64,000 nucleotides of DNA from Actinomadura citrea (GCF_013409045.1 NZ_JACCBT010000001.1:5518001-5582000), one strand, 5' to 3'; shown: positions 33,920-42,960, counted from the stretch's first letter. Notes: generated by a model from the letters alone, not told the origin. Translations and numbers: made by a program.

Positions 33920-34076
33920 CGCTCTGCCATTCCTTTCGCTTGGCCCCCGAGCTTTCCGGTCGAAGTACGCGCAGCCGCGCCGGGACATTCGCCGCACCCG
34001 ATGCGACCGTCAAGCAGAATCGAAACGTCAGCGGGCGGTGATGCGGTGACTATTGCGGCCGGAGGCGGTCGCCGTG

Positions 34077-35156
34077 TCACGACTGGGCGCCGGCCGGCAG
34101 GTACTTGTTGGTCCAGTCGTCCGTGGTCACCTTCGTGCCGCCGGGCAGCGCCCCCAGCGAATTGACGAAGGCGAGGGTCTTGTTCCATCCGGCCTCGTCC
34201 ATCGCTCCGCTCTTCGGCCACTCGACCAGCGCGATGCTGCTCTGCAGCACCGGGTCCGGGACGCCGGGCTGCGCCTTCCTCGCCACGCTCATCACGGTGG
34301 CGTCGGCCTGGTGGGCGGCCAGGTAGGCGTTCGCCTCCTGGACGGCCGCGACGAACTTCTTGGCGGTGTCGGCGTGCCCCGACAGGTAGGACTTGGTCGC
34401 TACGACGACCTCTCCGTATCCGGCCTGCGCGGCAGCCCACATGGGGGCCTTCTGCGGATCCACCAGCACGAGGCCCTCGCCCTCGTTCTGGACTTGGAGC
34501 GGGATCGGCTCGGAGGTGATGAACCAGTCGATCTGGTCGCTGTTGAGCGCGGCCTTGTCCGCGGATGCGCTCGGCAGCGTCACCCATGTCACCTTGCCGG
34601 GGTCGACGCCGTTCGCCTTGAGGAACAGGCCGGCTTCGGCCTTGGTGTTGGCGGAGCTGACACCGCCTTTGGAGCCGGCCAGGGCCTGGGCGACCTGCGC
34701 CGCGGGGGTCTGGGCGGTCAGTTTGTGCGCGGTGGCGAACTTCTTGCCGACGACGAGCCCGAGCGGATTCCCGAGGCCGGACACGGCTATCGCGACCTCC
34801 GGGACCTTCTTGGCGAGGGCGGAGGTGAAGCCTGTCGGGCTGTTGTTGAGGAACTGGACGGAGCCCGACTGGAGCGCCGAGGTTCCAGTGGACGCGGTCG
34901 TCGTGACGAACTTGACCTTCAGCCCCTGCTTGCGGAAGTAGCCGGCGGAATCCGCCAGCTTCAGGGGCATGTCGAAGATGTTGCCGTTGCTGCCGACCGT
35001 GACCGTGCCGTCCCCGCCAGAGTCTGCGGAGCCTCCGCACGCGGTCAGCAGGGCCGAGCCGAGCACCAGAGCGGCCGCCGACGCGATGATCCGCGCGCGG
35101 CGACGGGTGACGGGGGCGATGGGGCCGCGGCCGGGAACTGTGTTGCGATGTGTCAT
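34077..35156 (-). CDS. ABC transporter substrate-binding lipoprotein (NitT/TauT/SsuA-like), set A
   Basis: The 359-aa protein has a lipobox LLTACG near residue 42. The type 2 periplasmic-binding fold of the NMT1/SsuA group follows: GSNGNIFDMPLKLADSAGYF, RKQGLKVKFVTTTAS, QSGSVQFLNNSPTG. AGGAGA precedes ATG 35156. The family delivers aromatic, sulfonate or pyrimidine-like anions to a TauB/TauC-type transporter. The matching permease (36791-37648) and ATPase (49043-49837) are in the same block. Two of the palindromic operator-like sites lie 186 and 283 nt upstream, so it probably has its own regulated promoter. Its last residues DDWTNKYLP recur in a relic at 37681. Confidence 0.85.
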   Translation of the reverse strand: MTHRNTVPGRGPIAPVTRRRARIIASAAALVLGSALLTACGGSADSGGDGTVTVGSNGNIFDMPLKLADSAGYFRKQGLKVKFVTTTASTGTSALQSGSVQFLNNSPTGFTSALAKKVPEVAIAVSGLGNPLGLVVGKKFATAHKLTAQTPAAQVAQALAGSKGGVSSANTKAEAGLFLKANGVDPGKVTWVTLPSASADKAALNSDQIDWFITSEPIPLQVQNEGEGLVLVDPQKAPMWAAAQAGYGEVVVATKSYLSGHADTAKKFVAAVQEANAYLAAHQADATVMSVARKAQPGVPDPVLQSSIALVEWPKSGAMDEAGWNKTLAFVNSLGALPGGTKVTTDDWTNKYLPAGAQS

Positions 35157-35341
35157 GAGGGTCTCCTGTCACCAGAGTCGGGGGTGGGAAGTGACGTTTC
35201 GGATCTTGGGTGGGTCAGGGGAGCCCTGGGCGGCGCTCGCGACGGCGGGTCCGCGCCCGGCCCCTGGTGGATTCGAACGGCTTGCCCAGTCGGACGCCGA
35301 GGCGTTCGTGGGCGGGTCGCTCTCACCCAACCTGGAGGCGG

Positions 35342-35354
35342 ATTGTCCGACAAA
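35342..35354. promoter_or_regulatory. GntR-type operator candidate 1 (ATTGTCCGACAAA)
   Basis: A TTGT-N3-ACAA core, as used by FadR-subfamily GntR proteins. It lies 186 nt upstream of the set-A substrate-binding gene. Confidence 0.6.
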
Positions 35355-35438
35355 TTGTGTGGCGAACATAACAGTGACCGCCAGCAATCACAAGTGGTAT
35401 CCCATTGGGAGTCCAGCCTGCCAAGTCGGACTCGACAG

Positions 35439-35451
35439 ATTGTTGGACAAA
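35439..35451. promoter_or_regulatory. GntR-type operator candidate 2 (ATTGTTGGACAAA)
   Basis: The same core as candidate 1, 97 bp further upstream. It makes a pair resembling the one at 49862/49969. Confidence 0.6.
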
Positions 35452-35525
35452 CGCGCGGTGCATCGTCCGGTGTCGGAGCAGGTGGTCCCCGCACCGCCGC
35501 CGCACCGCGGCGCCCCCTGCTCGGT

Positions 35526-36695
35526 TCATCGGTCAAAGAAGGTGAGGCATGCGGGCGCGGGGAAGGCGACCGGGGCGCCGACGGCGGTGAGGGTGCCCGA
35601 CCTGCGGTCGACGGCGAAGACCGTGACGGTGTTGCTCGCCTGGTTGGCGGCGAGGAGCCAGTCGCCGCTGCGATGGAGAGAGAAGCTCCAGGGTTTCATG
35701 CCCCCGCTGGGGACGCGCTGGACGAGCCTCAGCAGGCCTGACCTCTCGTCGACGGCGAACACCACCAGGGTGTGCTCTCCCCGGCTGGAGGCGTACACGA
35801 AGCGGGCGTCGCGGCTCAGAGCCAGTTCGGCGCCACTCTTGGTGCCGGTGTAGCCATCGGTGTCGAGCATCAGACGCTGGCGGGGATGAAGGGTGCCGCG
35901 GTCCCAGTCGAGTGTCTCCAGGTCGCCGGACAGCTCGTTCAGGACGTACGCCGTCCGACGGCGGGGGTGGAACAGGACGCGGCGCGGGCCGGACCCTGGG
36001 GCGGTCGCGTAGGCACCCGCGCCCGGCGTGATGACGCCTGTCGAGCGGTCGAAGCCGTGGTTGAAGACGCGGTCGGCGCCGAAGTCGGCCACCAGGGCGT
36101 GGCGTCCGCTCCAATCGATCGTCACATGATGGACGTGGGGACCGTTCTGGCGGGGGTTCGGACCGCTGCCGCTGTCCTGGGCCACCGACACCGGCCGCCC
36201 CGGCATGCCCTTCGACAGCGGCAAGGACGCCGCGAGGCCCACCTCGAAGTTGGCGACCAGCAGCGTGTGCGACGGCTCGTCAACGGCCAGGTAGGAGATC
36301 CCTCCACCGGCCGTGCCGCCATCGTCGGTGTGGATGGATGTACCAGTCCGGGTCAGCCTGCCGCTCGCCCGGTCGATCGCATAGGTGTGGACGATACCGC
36401 CGTCCTCGCTACTGCCGACGTACAGCAGGGGCCTCGCCGGATGCGCTGTGGTCCAGTTTGACGAAGCGTCGCCGACTGGGCCGAGCGAGGTCAGGGTGCC
36501 GCTGCGCGCGTCGAAGCGGGCGCCGTAGATCTGGGTGCCTTTCCACGGGCTGACGAACACGAGGTCGTCCCGGCGGGCGGCTCTACCGGACGGGCCGGCG
36601 GCTTCGGCCGCCGGGACGCCGGCCAGCAGGGGGGTTGCGGCGGCCGCTGCCACCGCCCCCAGGATGCTCCGCCGGGACGGATACGAATCGGACAT
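35526..36695 (-). CDS. Tat-exported lactonase-family (3-carboxymuconate cyclase-like) propeller protein
   Basis: The 389-aa protein carries a Tat signal (SRRSILGAVAAAAATPLLAG) and seven-bladed lactonase repeats: FVSPWKGTQIYGARFD, PLLYVGSSEDGG, NGPHVHHVTIDWSGRHALVA (the PH-x-H motif typical of the PF10282 group), FVYASSRGEHTLVVFAVDER and DWLLAANQASNTVTVFAVDR. Relatives include 6-phosphogluconolactonase and carboxy-muconate lactonising enzymes, but the export signal argues for lactone or sugar hydrolysis outside the membrane. It lies about 95 nt after the permease gene in the same direction. A link to aromatic-acid catabolism fits the island but is inferred. Confidence 0.8.
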   Translation of the reverse strand: MSDSYPSRRSILGAVAAAAATPLLAGVPAAEAAGPSGRAARRDDLVFVSPWKGTQIYGARFDARSGTLTSLGPVGDASSNWTTAHPARPLLYVGSSEDGGIVHTYAIDRASGRLTRTGTSIHTDDGGTAGGGISYLAVDEPSHTLLVANFEVGLAASLPLSKGMPGRPVSVAQDSGSGPNPRQNGPHVHHVTIDWSGRHALVADFGADRVFNHGFDRSTGVITPGAGAYATAPGSGPRRVLFHPRRRTAYVLNELSGDLETLDWDRGTLHPRQRLMLDTDGYTGTKSGAELALSRDARFVYASSRGEHTLVVFAVDERSGLLRLVQRVPSGGMKPWSFSLHRSGDWLLAANQASNTVTVFAVDRRSGTLTAVGAPVAFPAPACLTFFDR

Positions 36696-36790
36696 GACGG
36701 GACTCCCAGCTCGGCCTGCGGCCGCGAGAGGCGAACAGTGGAGGTGTCGACGAGCAGGCCGATCGTGACGGCCTGCTCCGGGCTACGGCC

Positions 36791-37648
36791 TCAGCTCTTG
36801 CGCCCGCGACGGCGGCCTGCGAGGCCGAGCTTCTTCAGGGCGTAGGCGTCCAACGAGCTCAGGATCCCGTTGAGGATGAGCGTCATGACCACCAGGACGA
36901 TGAGGCCTGCGAACTCGTTCGGCGCGTCCAGGTTGCTGGCGGCGACGAACAGCTCGTGGCCGACACCTTCCGCGGAGGCGATGAACTCGGCGCCGATGAC
37001 GCCCAGAATCGCGAGCGGTCCGCTGGTCTTCAGCGCGGCGAAGAACGGCGCCGCCAGCGTGGGAATCGTGACGTAGCCGAGCACGTGGTGCCTGCGTCCG
37101 CCCATCACCTGGACGATCTCGACGAGCTCGCGCTGCCGCAACCGCAGCCCGAGATAGATGTTGTAGAACACCACGAACGAGACTCCGGTGACCGCAATGG
37201 CGATCTTGGACCAGATGCCGATGCCGAAGAACAGCAGGAAGAGGGGCGCCAGAGCGATCTTGGGAATGCCGTTGATCGCGGCGATCAGCGGTTCCAGGAC
37301 CTGTCCGAGAAGGCGGAAGGAGCCGAGCACCAGGCCCGCCACCGTTCCCAGCACCACCCCGATGCCGAAGCCGGCCAGGATCTCGATCGACGTCGTCTTG
37401 ATGTCGGTCCAGCCCTGCGGGGACTGGAGGAACTTCCACAGCGCGTCCACGACGTCCGTCGGCTTGCTGACCGCGTATTCCGGCAGGACCGGCCCGCTCA
37501 GCAACTGCCAGAGGACGCCGGCGACGACGATCACCGCGACCCGCAGCAGCACCACCGCGGCCCTGCCCCGCCACCGTTCGCTCTGCCGCCGCCGGGGCTT
37601 CGTCGCCGCCTCGGCCGTGCGTTCCGCACTTCTGGTCGCAGTCACCAT
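36791..37648 (-). CDS. ABC transporter permease (TauC/SsuC-like), set A
   Basis: GGAGGAG precedes ATG 37648; the frame is open further upstream but without coding character. The 285-aa protein has a polar N-terminus, about six membrane helices (VIVVAGVLWQLL, IEILAGFGIGVVLGTVAGLV, LAPLFLLFFGIGIWSKIAIA and others) and the permease EAA-like loop around VQVMGGRRHHVLGYVTIPTL. This is the BPD_transp_1 family of taurine, sulfonate and aromatic-acid importers. It should pair with the ATPase at 49043-49837 and the lipoprotein at 34077-35156. A fragment of a substrate-binding gene lies directly upstream. Confidence 0.88.
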   Translation of the reverse strand: MVTATRSAERTAEAATKPRRRQSERWRGRAAVVLLRVAVIVVAGVLWQLLSGPVLPEYAVSKPTDVVDALWKFLQSPQGWTDIKTTSIEILAGFGIGVVLGTVAGLVLGSFRLLGQVLEPLIAAINGIPKIALAPLFLLFFGIGIWSKIAIAVTGVSFVVFYNIYLGLRLRQRELVEIVQVMGGRRHHVLGYVTIPTLAAPFFAALKTSGPLAILGVIGAEFIASAEGVGHELFVAASNLDAPNEFAGLIVLVVMTLILNGILSSLDAYALKKLGLAGRRRGRKS

Positions 37649-37680
37649 GGTCCGCTCCTCCTTTTCCGTGTCCGGCAGCG

Positions 37681-37755
37681 TTACTGCAGGTACTCGTTGG
37701 TCCAGTCGTCCGCGGGCGGGTCTGGCAGCGGCTGCCGCGGGACCCGTATGGCGGT
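37681..37755 (-). pseudogene. remnant of a substrate-binding-protein gene
   Basis: On the minus strand, a leader GGTGACAGGAGA identical to that of the set-A substrate-binding gene is followed after a short scrambled stretch by ADDWTNEYLQ and a stop. That gene ends with DDWTNKYLPAG. Thus a third substrate-binding gene has lost all but its ribosome-binding site and last codons. It sits between the esterase and permease genes. Confidence 0.55.
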
Positions 37756-37764
37756 GATCTCCTG

Positions 37765-39351
37765 TCACCAGGCTTGCTGGGTCTGGAAGAAGCGCTTCCA
37801 GAATGCGAATCGGGACAGTTCGGCGACCGGGATCGGCCCGAACGCGCCACCGACCTCCATCACCGCCTCCGAGTCCGGCGCGTAGGCCGGCCATTGCGGG
37901 AGTCCTGGGCCGTTCGGGTCGCCCGAGGCGACGAAGTTGGCCCAGTAGGTGGACATGGTCTCCGCGATCGCACGGTCCTCGGCGGTCCACTCGGCGTCAT
38001 CGCGGGCGAGGTTGCCGAAGACGAAGTCGATCTCGGAGCCGTGGGAGGCGCGCCGGAAGTTGCGGCCCTGCGCGGTGGACCGGTGCGTCCAGTAGTAGGT
38101 GTGGATGGGCCGGGTCGTGTGCCGGGACCAGTCCGCCGCCCACAGGTAGGTGGAGATGCGGGCGTTGTCGCGGATCGCCTCGCTGCCGGAACGCGCGGCC
38201 TCCTGGTCGGTCGCGGCGGGGTAGAGCGCGAGGAACTCCCCCGCGAGCGGGCCCAGCTTCTCGTGCGCCGCCGCGACGAAGGCATCCAGGGTCACATGCA
38301 CCGGCGGCATCCCCGGGCGCCGACTTCTCTTGCCCTCCGAGCGGTACGCCGCGAACAGCTCGTCGGGGACGGCGCCGCCCTCGTCGAGGTTGTTGCCGGC
38401 CAGATAGTGGACGTCGTTCTGCAGCCCCTTGGCGTAGGTGTCGTCATAGCCGGCGGGGAGCACCCAGCCGTCCACCACAGGGCGGAACAGCGGCGGCTTA
38501 CCGGAACCGCCGGTGGGTACGGCCGTGTCCACGGCCCCGCCGCCCATCAGCTTCTGCCACGGCAGCCCGCGCAGCTTGGCGAGCGTCCTGGTGCCGCGCT
38601 CCTTCGCCCAGGCGGCGCCCGCCTGCTCGGCGTCGTGCAGCAGCCGGTAGGACGTCGAGAGGTAGCGCAGCTCGGGGTCGCGGGAGTAGCGGGCGTGGCT
38701 CTGCGCGATCGCGCGGTGGAACAGGCCCCGGGCCAGCGGCGACATCGCCAGGAAGTTGACCGCGCCGGCGCCGGCCGACTGCCCGGCGATCGTCACCCGT
38801 CCCGGGTCGCCGCCGAACGCCGCGATGTTGCGCTGGACCCACCTGAGGACGGCGATGCCGTCGAGCAGCCCGTAGTTACCGGAGGCCCCGTGCCCGGACT
38901 CCGCGCTCAGCTCGGGGGAGGCGAGGAAGCCGAACGCGCCGAGCCGGTAGTTGAAGGTGACGATGACCAGGCCCTTGCGCGCCAGGTTCACGCCGTCGTA
39001 CCGGGGGTCGGCGCCGGTGCCGAGCCGGAATCCGCCGCCATGGATCCACACGAGCACCGGCCGCTCCTCCTCGGGGGACGCGGCGCCGGTCCACACGTTG
39101 AGGGTCAGGCAGTCCTCGCTCATCGGCAGGTCGAGGCCGACCAGTTCGCCGCTCGGCGGCTGCGGGCAGACCGGGCCGAAGGCGTGCGCCCTGCGGACGC
39201 CCTCCCACGGCTCGGCCGGCCGCGGCGGCCGCCAGCGCAGGTCCCCGACCGGGGATGTGGCGTAAGGGATGCCGCGGAAGACGGTCACCGACCGATCCCG
39301 ACTCTTGATCCCCTCCACCAGCCCCGAGTCCGTTGCGGCCGGATCCCTCAT
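37765..39351 (-). CDS. type B carboxylesterase
   Basis: The 528-aa enzyme has all carboxylesterase type B marks: FRGIPYATSPVGDLRWRPP, the signature SEDCLTLNVW (residues 78-87), oxyanion-hole HGGG (104-107), nucleophile Ser192 in IAGQSAGA, and a C-terminal half with HGSEIDFVFGNL carrying the catalytic His. No signal peptide is present, so it acts in the cytosol. ATG 39351 overlaps the TGA of the GntR gene by one base (TGATG), and upstream extension is antisense or non-coding. Its place directly after a regulator in the aromatic-acid island suggests it hydrolyses esters of aromatic acids taken up by the transporters; this is inference. Confidence 0.88.
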   Translation of the reverse strand: MRDPAATDSGLVEGIKSRDRSVTVFRGIPYATSPVGDLRWRPPRPAEPWEGVRRAHAFGPVCPQPPSGELVGLDLPMSEDCLTLNVWTGAASPEEERPVLVWIHGGGFRLGTGADPRYDGVNLARKGLVIVTFNYRLGAFGFLASPELSAESGHGASGNYGLLDGIAVLRWVQRNIAAFGGDPGRVTIAGQSAGAGAVNFLAMSPLARGLFHRAIAQSHARYSRDPELRYLSTSYRLLHDAEQAGAAWAKERGTRTLAKLRGLPWQKLMGGGAVDTAVPTGGSGKPPLFRPVVDGWVLPAGYDDTYAKGLQNDVHYLAGNNLDEGGAVPDELFAAYRSEGKRSRRPGMPPVHVTLDAFVAAAHEKLGPLAGEFLALYPAATDQEAARSGSEAIRDNARISTYLWAADWSRHTTRPIHTYYWTHRSTAQGRNFRRASHGSEIDFVFGNLARDDAEWTAEDRAIAETMSTYWANFVASGDPNGPGLPQWPAYAPDSEAVMEVGGAFGPIPVAELSRFAFWKRFFQTQQAW

Positions 39352-40058
39352 CACGTCGATCCTTGATCGTCGGTCGATTCGCCGGCCTGGAGCAGCAGGG
39401 CGCGGCGGGCCGAGGCCACGTGGTGGCGCATCGCGGCGATGGCAGCCTCCGGATTGCGGGTGACGATCGCCATGAGGATGGCCTGGTGCTCCTCCAGCGA
39501 CCCCCCGCGCGGGTGCCGCGCGGAGAGGTTGCGGTACTGCCGCATCACCAGTGGGTAGAGCAGGGTGTCGTACGCCTTGGCCAGCGTCCGCTGGTGGGCG
39601 GCCTCCTTCACCTGCTGGTGGAACCGACGGTTGCACTGCGAGTACGCCGTCTGGTCGCCGCGGGCCTTGCAGTCCGCCATCTCGTCGAGGATGCGACGCA
39701 GCGCGTCGATCTCCTCCTCGGTGGCCCGTTCGGCCGCCTTGCCGGCGAGCGCGGACTCCAGCGTCTCGCGCGCCTCCAGGATGTCGAGGGCCTCCTCTAC
39801 GGAGAACCTGCGTGTGCGCACGCCGCGGTTGACCTCGCTGGTGACGAAGCCCTCCTGCGCCAGCTTGACCAGTACCGCCCGCATCGTGCTGCGCGAGACA
39901 TTGAACATCCTGGTCAGGTCGGCCTCGGTCAGCCGCGTGCCCGGCTCGATGCTGCCTGACAGCAGCAGCGAGCGCAGGCCCTCGTACGCCTGGTGCTGCC
40001 GGGTCTGCGAGTTGCGGCCCGGCTCTGCCACGTCGTCGTATTCGCTGGAATCCATCAT
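39351..40058 (-). CDS. GntR-family (FCD domain) transcriptional regulator, copy 1
   Basis: The 235-aa regulator starts at ATG 40058 (GGAG about 12 nt upstream). The winged helix-turn-helix spans about residues 17-85 (AYEGLRSLLLSGSIEPGTRL, DLTRMFNVSRSTMRAVLVKL). The all-helical FCD ligand domain follows (ILEARETLESALAGKAAERA, NRRFHQQVKEAAHQRTLAKA, AAIAAMRHHVASARRALLLQ). FCD regulators sense small carboxylates. It is very similar along its whole length to the GntR gene at 55553-56224. The ATTGT-N3-ACAAT palindromes in the island have the geometry FadR-type GntR proteins bind. It is followed by the esterase with a one-base overlap. Confidence 0.9.
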   Translation of the reverse strand: MMDSSEYDDVAEPGRNSQTRQHQAYEGLRSLLLSGSIEPGTRLTEADLTRMFNVSRSTMRAVLVKLAQEGFVTSEVNRGVRTRRFSVEEALDILEARETLESALAGKAAERATEEEIDALRRILDEMADCKARGDQTAYSQCNRRFHQQVKEAAHQRTLAKAYDTLLYPLVMRQYRNLSARHPRGGSLEEHQAILMAIVTRNPEAAIAAMRHHVASARRALLLQAGESTDDQGST

Positions 40059-40206
40059 GTTCACCCGTTCGTCTCCGCATGCCGGCCACCGCCGGGCCGC
40101 TGCCGCCTGAGTGGGGACGCTCCCACACTGCGGTCGGCTTTCGCCCCAGATCAGTGCCGTTCGAGGGAGGCCCCTCCCGCGCATCCCCCGGCGGGCTTCG
40201 GCCGGA

Positions 40207-41067
40207 TCATTGACCGCCCTCCCCGAGCCCCGGGTACAGGCGGCGCGCCGTGCCGGCGAAGATCTCGGCGCGATCGTCCTCGGGCAGGGGCGCGAGGACG
40301 TCCTCGGCGAGCGCCCGCAGCTCCGGCAATGACTGCTCGGCCGCCGGGCAGTTCGAGCCCCACGCGATCCGGCCCGCGCCGAAGGCGCCGACCACCGGTT
40401 CGAGGAACTCGGCCGCCCGCTCCCCCACGTCCCTCAGTCGCTCAAGGTTGCGGTGCGTCAGCTTCAGGTAGAGGCGCTCGTGCCGGGCCAGCGCCGCCAC
40501 CTCCTCCCCCGCCTTGCCGGGTGATGCGGCGATGTCGGGGTAGCCGATGTGGTCGAGCAGCACCCGCACGCCGGGGAATCGGTCGAGGACCTCCTCCGCC
40601 TGTGCGGTCGCCGGACCGAGCCGCATCTGCAGGCAGACCGGCACGTCCAACGCCTGCGCCTGCCTCCAGAAGGCGTACGACTCGGGGGCCGCGAACCACT
40701 CCCCCTGAGTCTGAATCGTGCTGCCGGTCGTGAACAGCCGCACACCGGAGAGCCCGCCCGCGCCGACGGCCTCCGCGAGAGCCGCGGTGGCGTCGGGCCG
40801 CAGCGGATCGAAGGTGCCGACCGCGGCGAACCGCCCCGGCTCCTTGCGCGTGCTGGCCACCACATAGGAGTTGTCGTACCCGTAGGCCGTGGTGGCCTGC
40901 ACGAGGACGGACTGGGCGATGCCGGTCTCGTCCATGCGAGCCACCATGCCCTCTGCCGTCACCGGCCGGGCCGCGGCCCAGTCGGACTGTTTGCCGCCGA
41001 GCGGCGACCTGGGGTAGGCGGCCAGGTCGGCGGAGATGATGTGGCAGTGCGCGTCGACGACGTCCAC
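40207..41067 (-). CDS. amidohydrolase, LigI-like (2-pyrone-4,6-dicarboxylate lactonase type)
   Basis: The 286-aa TIM-barrel protein starts at GTG 41067 (AAGGAC upstream). It carries DAHCHI (His7, His9), the strand-6 region LLDHIGYPD (172-178) and the last-strand motif WGSNCP (236-241). This is the amidohydrolase-2/COG3618 layout of 2-pyrone-4,6-dicarboxylate lactonase, which opens PDC to 4-oxalomesaconate in the protocatechuate 4,5-cleavage pathway. The strand-8 acid appears as Asn (GSN rather than GSD), a variant also seen in the wider family. A LigJ-like hydratase for the next step is encoded in the same block. The exact substrate is unproven. Confidence 0.75.
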   Translation of the reverse strand: MDVVDAHCHIISADLAAYPRSPLGGKQSDWAAARPVTAEGMVARMDETGIAQSVLVQATTAYGYDNSYVVASTRKEPGRFAAVGTFDPLRPDATAALAEAVGAGGLSGVRLFTTGSTIQTQGEWFAAPESYAFWRQAQALDVPVCLQMRLGPATAQAEEVLDRFPGVRVLLDHIGYPDIAASPGKAGEEVAALARHERLYLKLTHRNLERLRDVGERAAEFLEPVVGAFGAGRIAWGSNCPAAEQSLPELRALAEDVLAPLPEDDRAEIFAGTARRLYPGLGEGGQ

Positions 41068-41084
41068 GTCGTTGTCCTTTCGAG

Positions 41085-42053
41085 TCAGGCGTCGGGGTAG
41101 TCACCGGCGGCGAAGAGCGCCTTCGGGTCGGCGGGGAAGCCGGCGTCGAGCAGGCCCTGCTCGCGGGAGTAGGCGACGAGCGCGGCGAGGGTCGGCTCGT
41201 TGCGGGCGATGCCGTAGGGCACCGGGTCACCGTTGATCTGGGCCGCCTGCTCGGCGAAGCGCTTCTGCGTCGTCCAGCCGGGGTCGGCGGCGACCTGGCG
41301 CCGCTTGGCGCCGACCAGTGCCGTGTAGAGCTTGGTGGGCAGCTCCGGGTCCCGTCCGACGAGTTCGGTGCGCAGCGCCACGACCGAGTGCAGGGGGTAG
41401 ACGCCGGTGCGAACATAGTGGTCCACGCCGAGGACCTCGGCGTCGGAGAAGAGCGGGTAGGGGCCGTCGTCGGCTGGACCGCTCCCGGACTCGGCGGCGG
41501 CCCAGCCCGCGCGAGGAGCGCCCGCACGGCCGGTGCCGGCGTTGCCGGAGAACGCGGCGTCGATCTCGCCGGCCCGCAGCAGTTCGCCGAGCGGGCGTCC
41601 GCCGGCGACCCGCTCCACGTTGGCCGGGGCACGGCCCTCGATGTGGTCCTCGTCGTCGACCACCCAGGTGACCGCGCCGACGTTCACCCCGTACTCCTCG
41701 GCGAGGATGCCGCGCACCCATACACCGGTGCTCACCGTGTACGCCCGGACTCCTACGCGGCGGCCCTCCAGGTCGCGCGGCACCCTGATGCCGCTGTCGA
41801 CGGCGCATCGCACATCGCCGTGGTGGAACCGCCGGTTGAGGAACACCGGGACGGCGGTGAGCGGCACACCCGCCTGCACCGCCATGAGGTACGACACGGG
41901 CGCCAGCTCGCACACGTCGAACTCCAGGTCGCGGATCATCCGCCGGTAGGCGCCGATGATGGGCCGGACCTCGACCGTCTCGACCCGGTAGCCCGCCACG
42001 TCGAGACCGGACGCGTGGGGGTAGTCGCCGAAGGCGACCGTCAACTTGTCCAT
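41085..42053 (-). CDS. 4,5-dihydroxyphthalate decarboxylase (Pht5)-like protein A
   Basis: The 322-aa protein starts MDKLTVAFGDYPHASGL and has the family pattern: RRMIRDLEFDVCELAPVSYL, FLNRRFHHGDV, GVRAYTVSTGVWVRG, EEYGVNVGAVTWVVDDEDH. Pht5-type enzymes have a periplasmic-binding-protein fold without signal peptide and decarboxylate 4,5-dihydroxyphthalate to protocatechuate. It is clearly closest to protein D at 54331-55314; proteins B and C are more distant. It lies 17 nt upstream of the amidohydrolase gene and 30 nt downstream of paralogue B. A binding role rather than catalysis cannot be excluded. Confidence 0.8.
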   Translation of the reverse strand: MDKLTVAFGDYPHASGLDVAGYRVETVEVRPIIGAYRRMIRDLEFDVCELAPVSYLMAVQAGVPLTAVPVFLNRRFHHGDVRCAVDSGIRVPRDLEGRRVGVRAYTVSTGVWVRGILAEEYGVNVGAVTWVVDDEDHIEGRAPANVERVAGGRPLGELLRAGEIDAAFSGNAGTGRAGAPRAGWAAAESGSGPADDGPYPLFSDAEVLGVDHYVRTGVYPLHSVVALRTELVGRDPELPTKLYTALVGAKRRQVAADPGWTTQKRFAEQAAQINGDPVPYGIARNEPTLAALVAYSREQGLLDAGFPADPKALFAAGDYPDA

Positions 42054-42083
42054 CGCAGTACTCCTAGGAGGTCGGCCGGACGG

Positions 42084-42950
42084 TCAGCCACCGAGCCGGG
42101 CCGCGGGCACGCCGAGGGCGGCGCAGGACGCCTCGACCAGCTCGTCGAACTCCACCGGCCGCGGCAGCACGCCCTGCTCCAGCGCGTACGCCGCCGCCCG
42201 GGAGACCGGGCGGCGCAGCCCTGCGAAGCCGACGGGGTTCAGGTCGACCGGCTCAGGGCCGCGCGGAAGCGACTCGACGACCTTGCGCATCGCGTCGTAC
42301 GCCGCGCAGACGACGGCGGAGTGCTCCCGCGCCGCCTGCTCGGTCACGCCCAGCACGTGGTTCACCGGGGCGAAGCCGTTGGCCCGCGACCACTCGGCGG
42401 CGACGTCGGGCGCGTCGGCGATCGCGGTGCGGATCCGGTCGTCGCCCGGGAGCTCGTTCCCCATGATCCCGAAATCGAGGCGTCCTTCGAGGAAGTCGGC
42501 CTGGAGCCGGGCGCCCTGCGGGGCCCGCGTCACGAAGTCCGGATCCCTCGCCTCCGCGACGTGGGCGCCCTCGTAGGTCACCCAGGCGATCTTGCGTAGG
42601 TCCACGCCGTACTGCTCGGTCAGGAAGCCGCGCATCCACACGCCGGTGGTCTGGCTCCACGACCGGACGCCGGCGCGGCGGCCCTCGATGTCACCGACCG
42701 CCAGCCGGTCCATCGTCACCAGCGTCTGGTGCTGGAACCGGCCCAGCGCGGTGACGGGCAGGAGCACCACCGGCTTGCCGTACGCGACCGCTTGGAGCAG
42801 CGTCACGACCGCCAGCTCCGCAAGGTGCACCGCCTGGTCGTTCACGAAGCCCTTGGACGCCTTGTGGACCGGTTTGACGGCGAGCCGTTCGGCTCCGGTG
42901 GCCTCGACTGCGGCTCGCGCCAAATCGTCACGACCGATGACGAGTTTCAT
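42084..42950 (-). CDS. Pht5-like protein B (divergent paralogue)
   Basis: The 288-aa product shares the diagnostic core GVRSWSQTTGVWMRGF and TEQYGVDLRKIAWVTYEGAH with the Pht5-like group. Its N-terminus (MKLVIGRDDLARAAVEATGA) is reshaped, and the LEFDVCE region is replaced by NDQAVHLAELAVVTLLQAVA. No signal peptide. It sits between DUF3500 (10 nt upstream) and Pht5-like A (30 nt downstream) in the minus-strand operon. The loss of the first conserved block suggests a different substrate or a non-catalytic partner of the other paralogues. Confidence 0.72.
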   Translation of the reverse strand: MKLVIGRDDLARAAVEATGAERLAVKPVHKASKGFVNDQAVHLAELAVVTLLQAVAYGKPVVLLPVTALGRFQHQTLVTMDRLAVGDIEGRRAGVRSWSQTTGVWMRGFLTEQYGVDLRKIAWVTYEGAHVAEARDPDFVTRAPQGARLQADFLEGRLDFGIMGNELPGDDRIRTAIADAPDVAAEWSRANGFAPVNHVLGVTEQAAREHSAVVCAAYDAMRKVVESLPRGPEPVDLNPVGFAGLRRPVSRAAAYALEQGVLPRPVEFDELVEASCAALGVPAARLGG

Positions 42951-42960
42951 CTGATGCCTT

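Larger units (their letters stand above)
35157..35525. promoter_or_regulatory. promoter region of the substrate-binding gene
   Basis: No gene is seen in these 369 nt. The region contains two copies of the 13-bp operator-like palindrome. Confidence 0.5.

Noticed and set aside
41085-42053. Pht5-like proteins as ABC substrate-binding proteins
   Set aside because: They share the fold but have no signal peptide or lipobox and contain the Pht5-group core. A binding role is still kept as an alternative.
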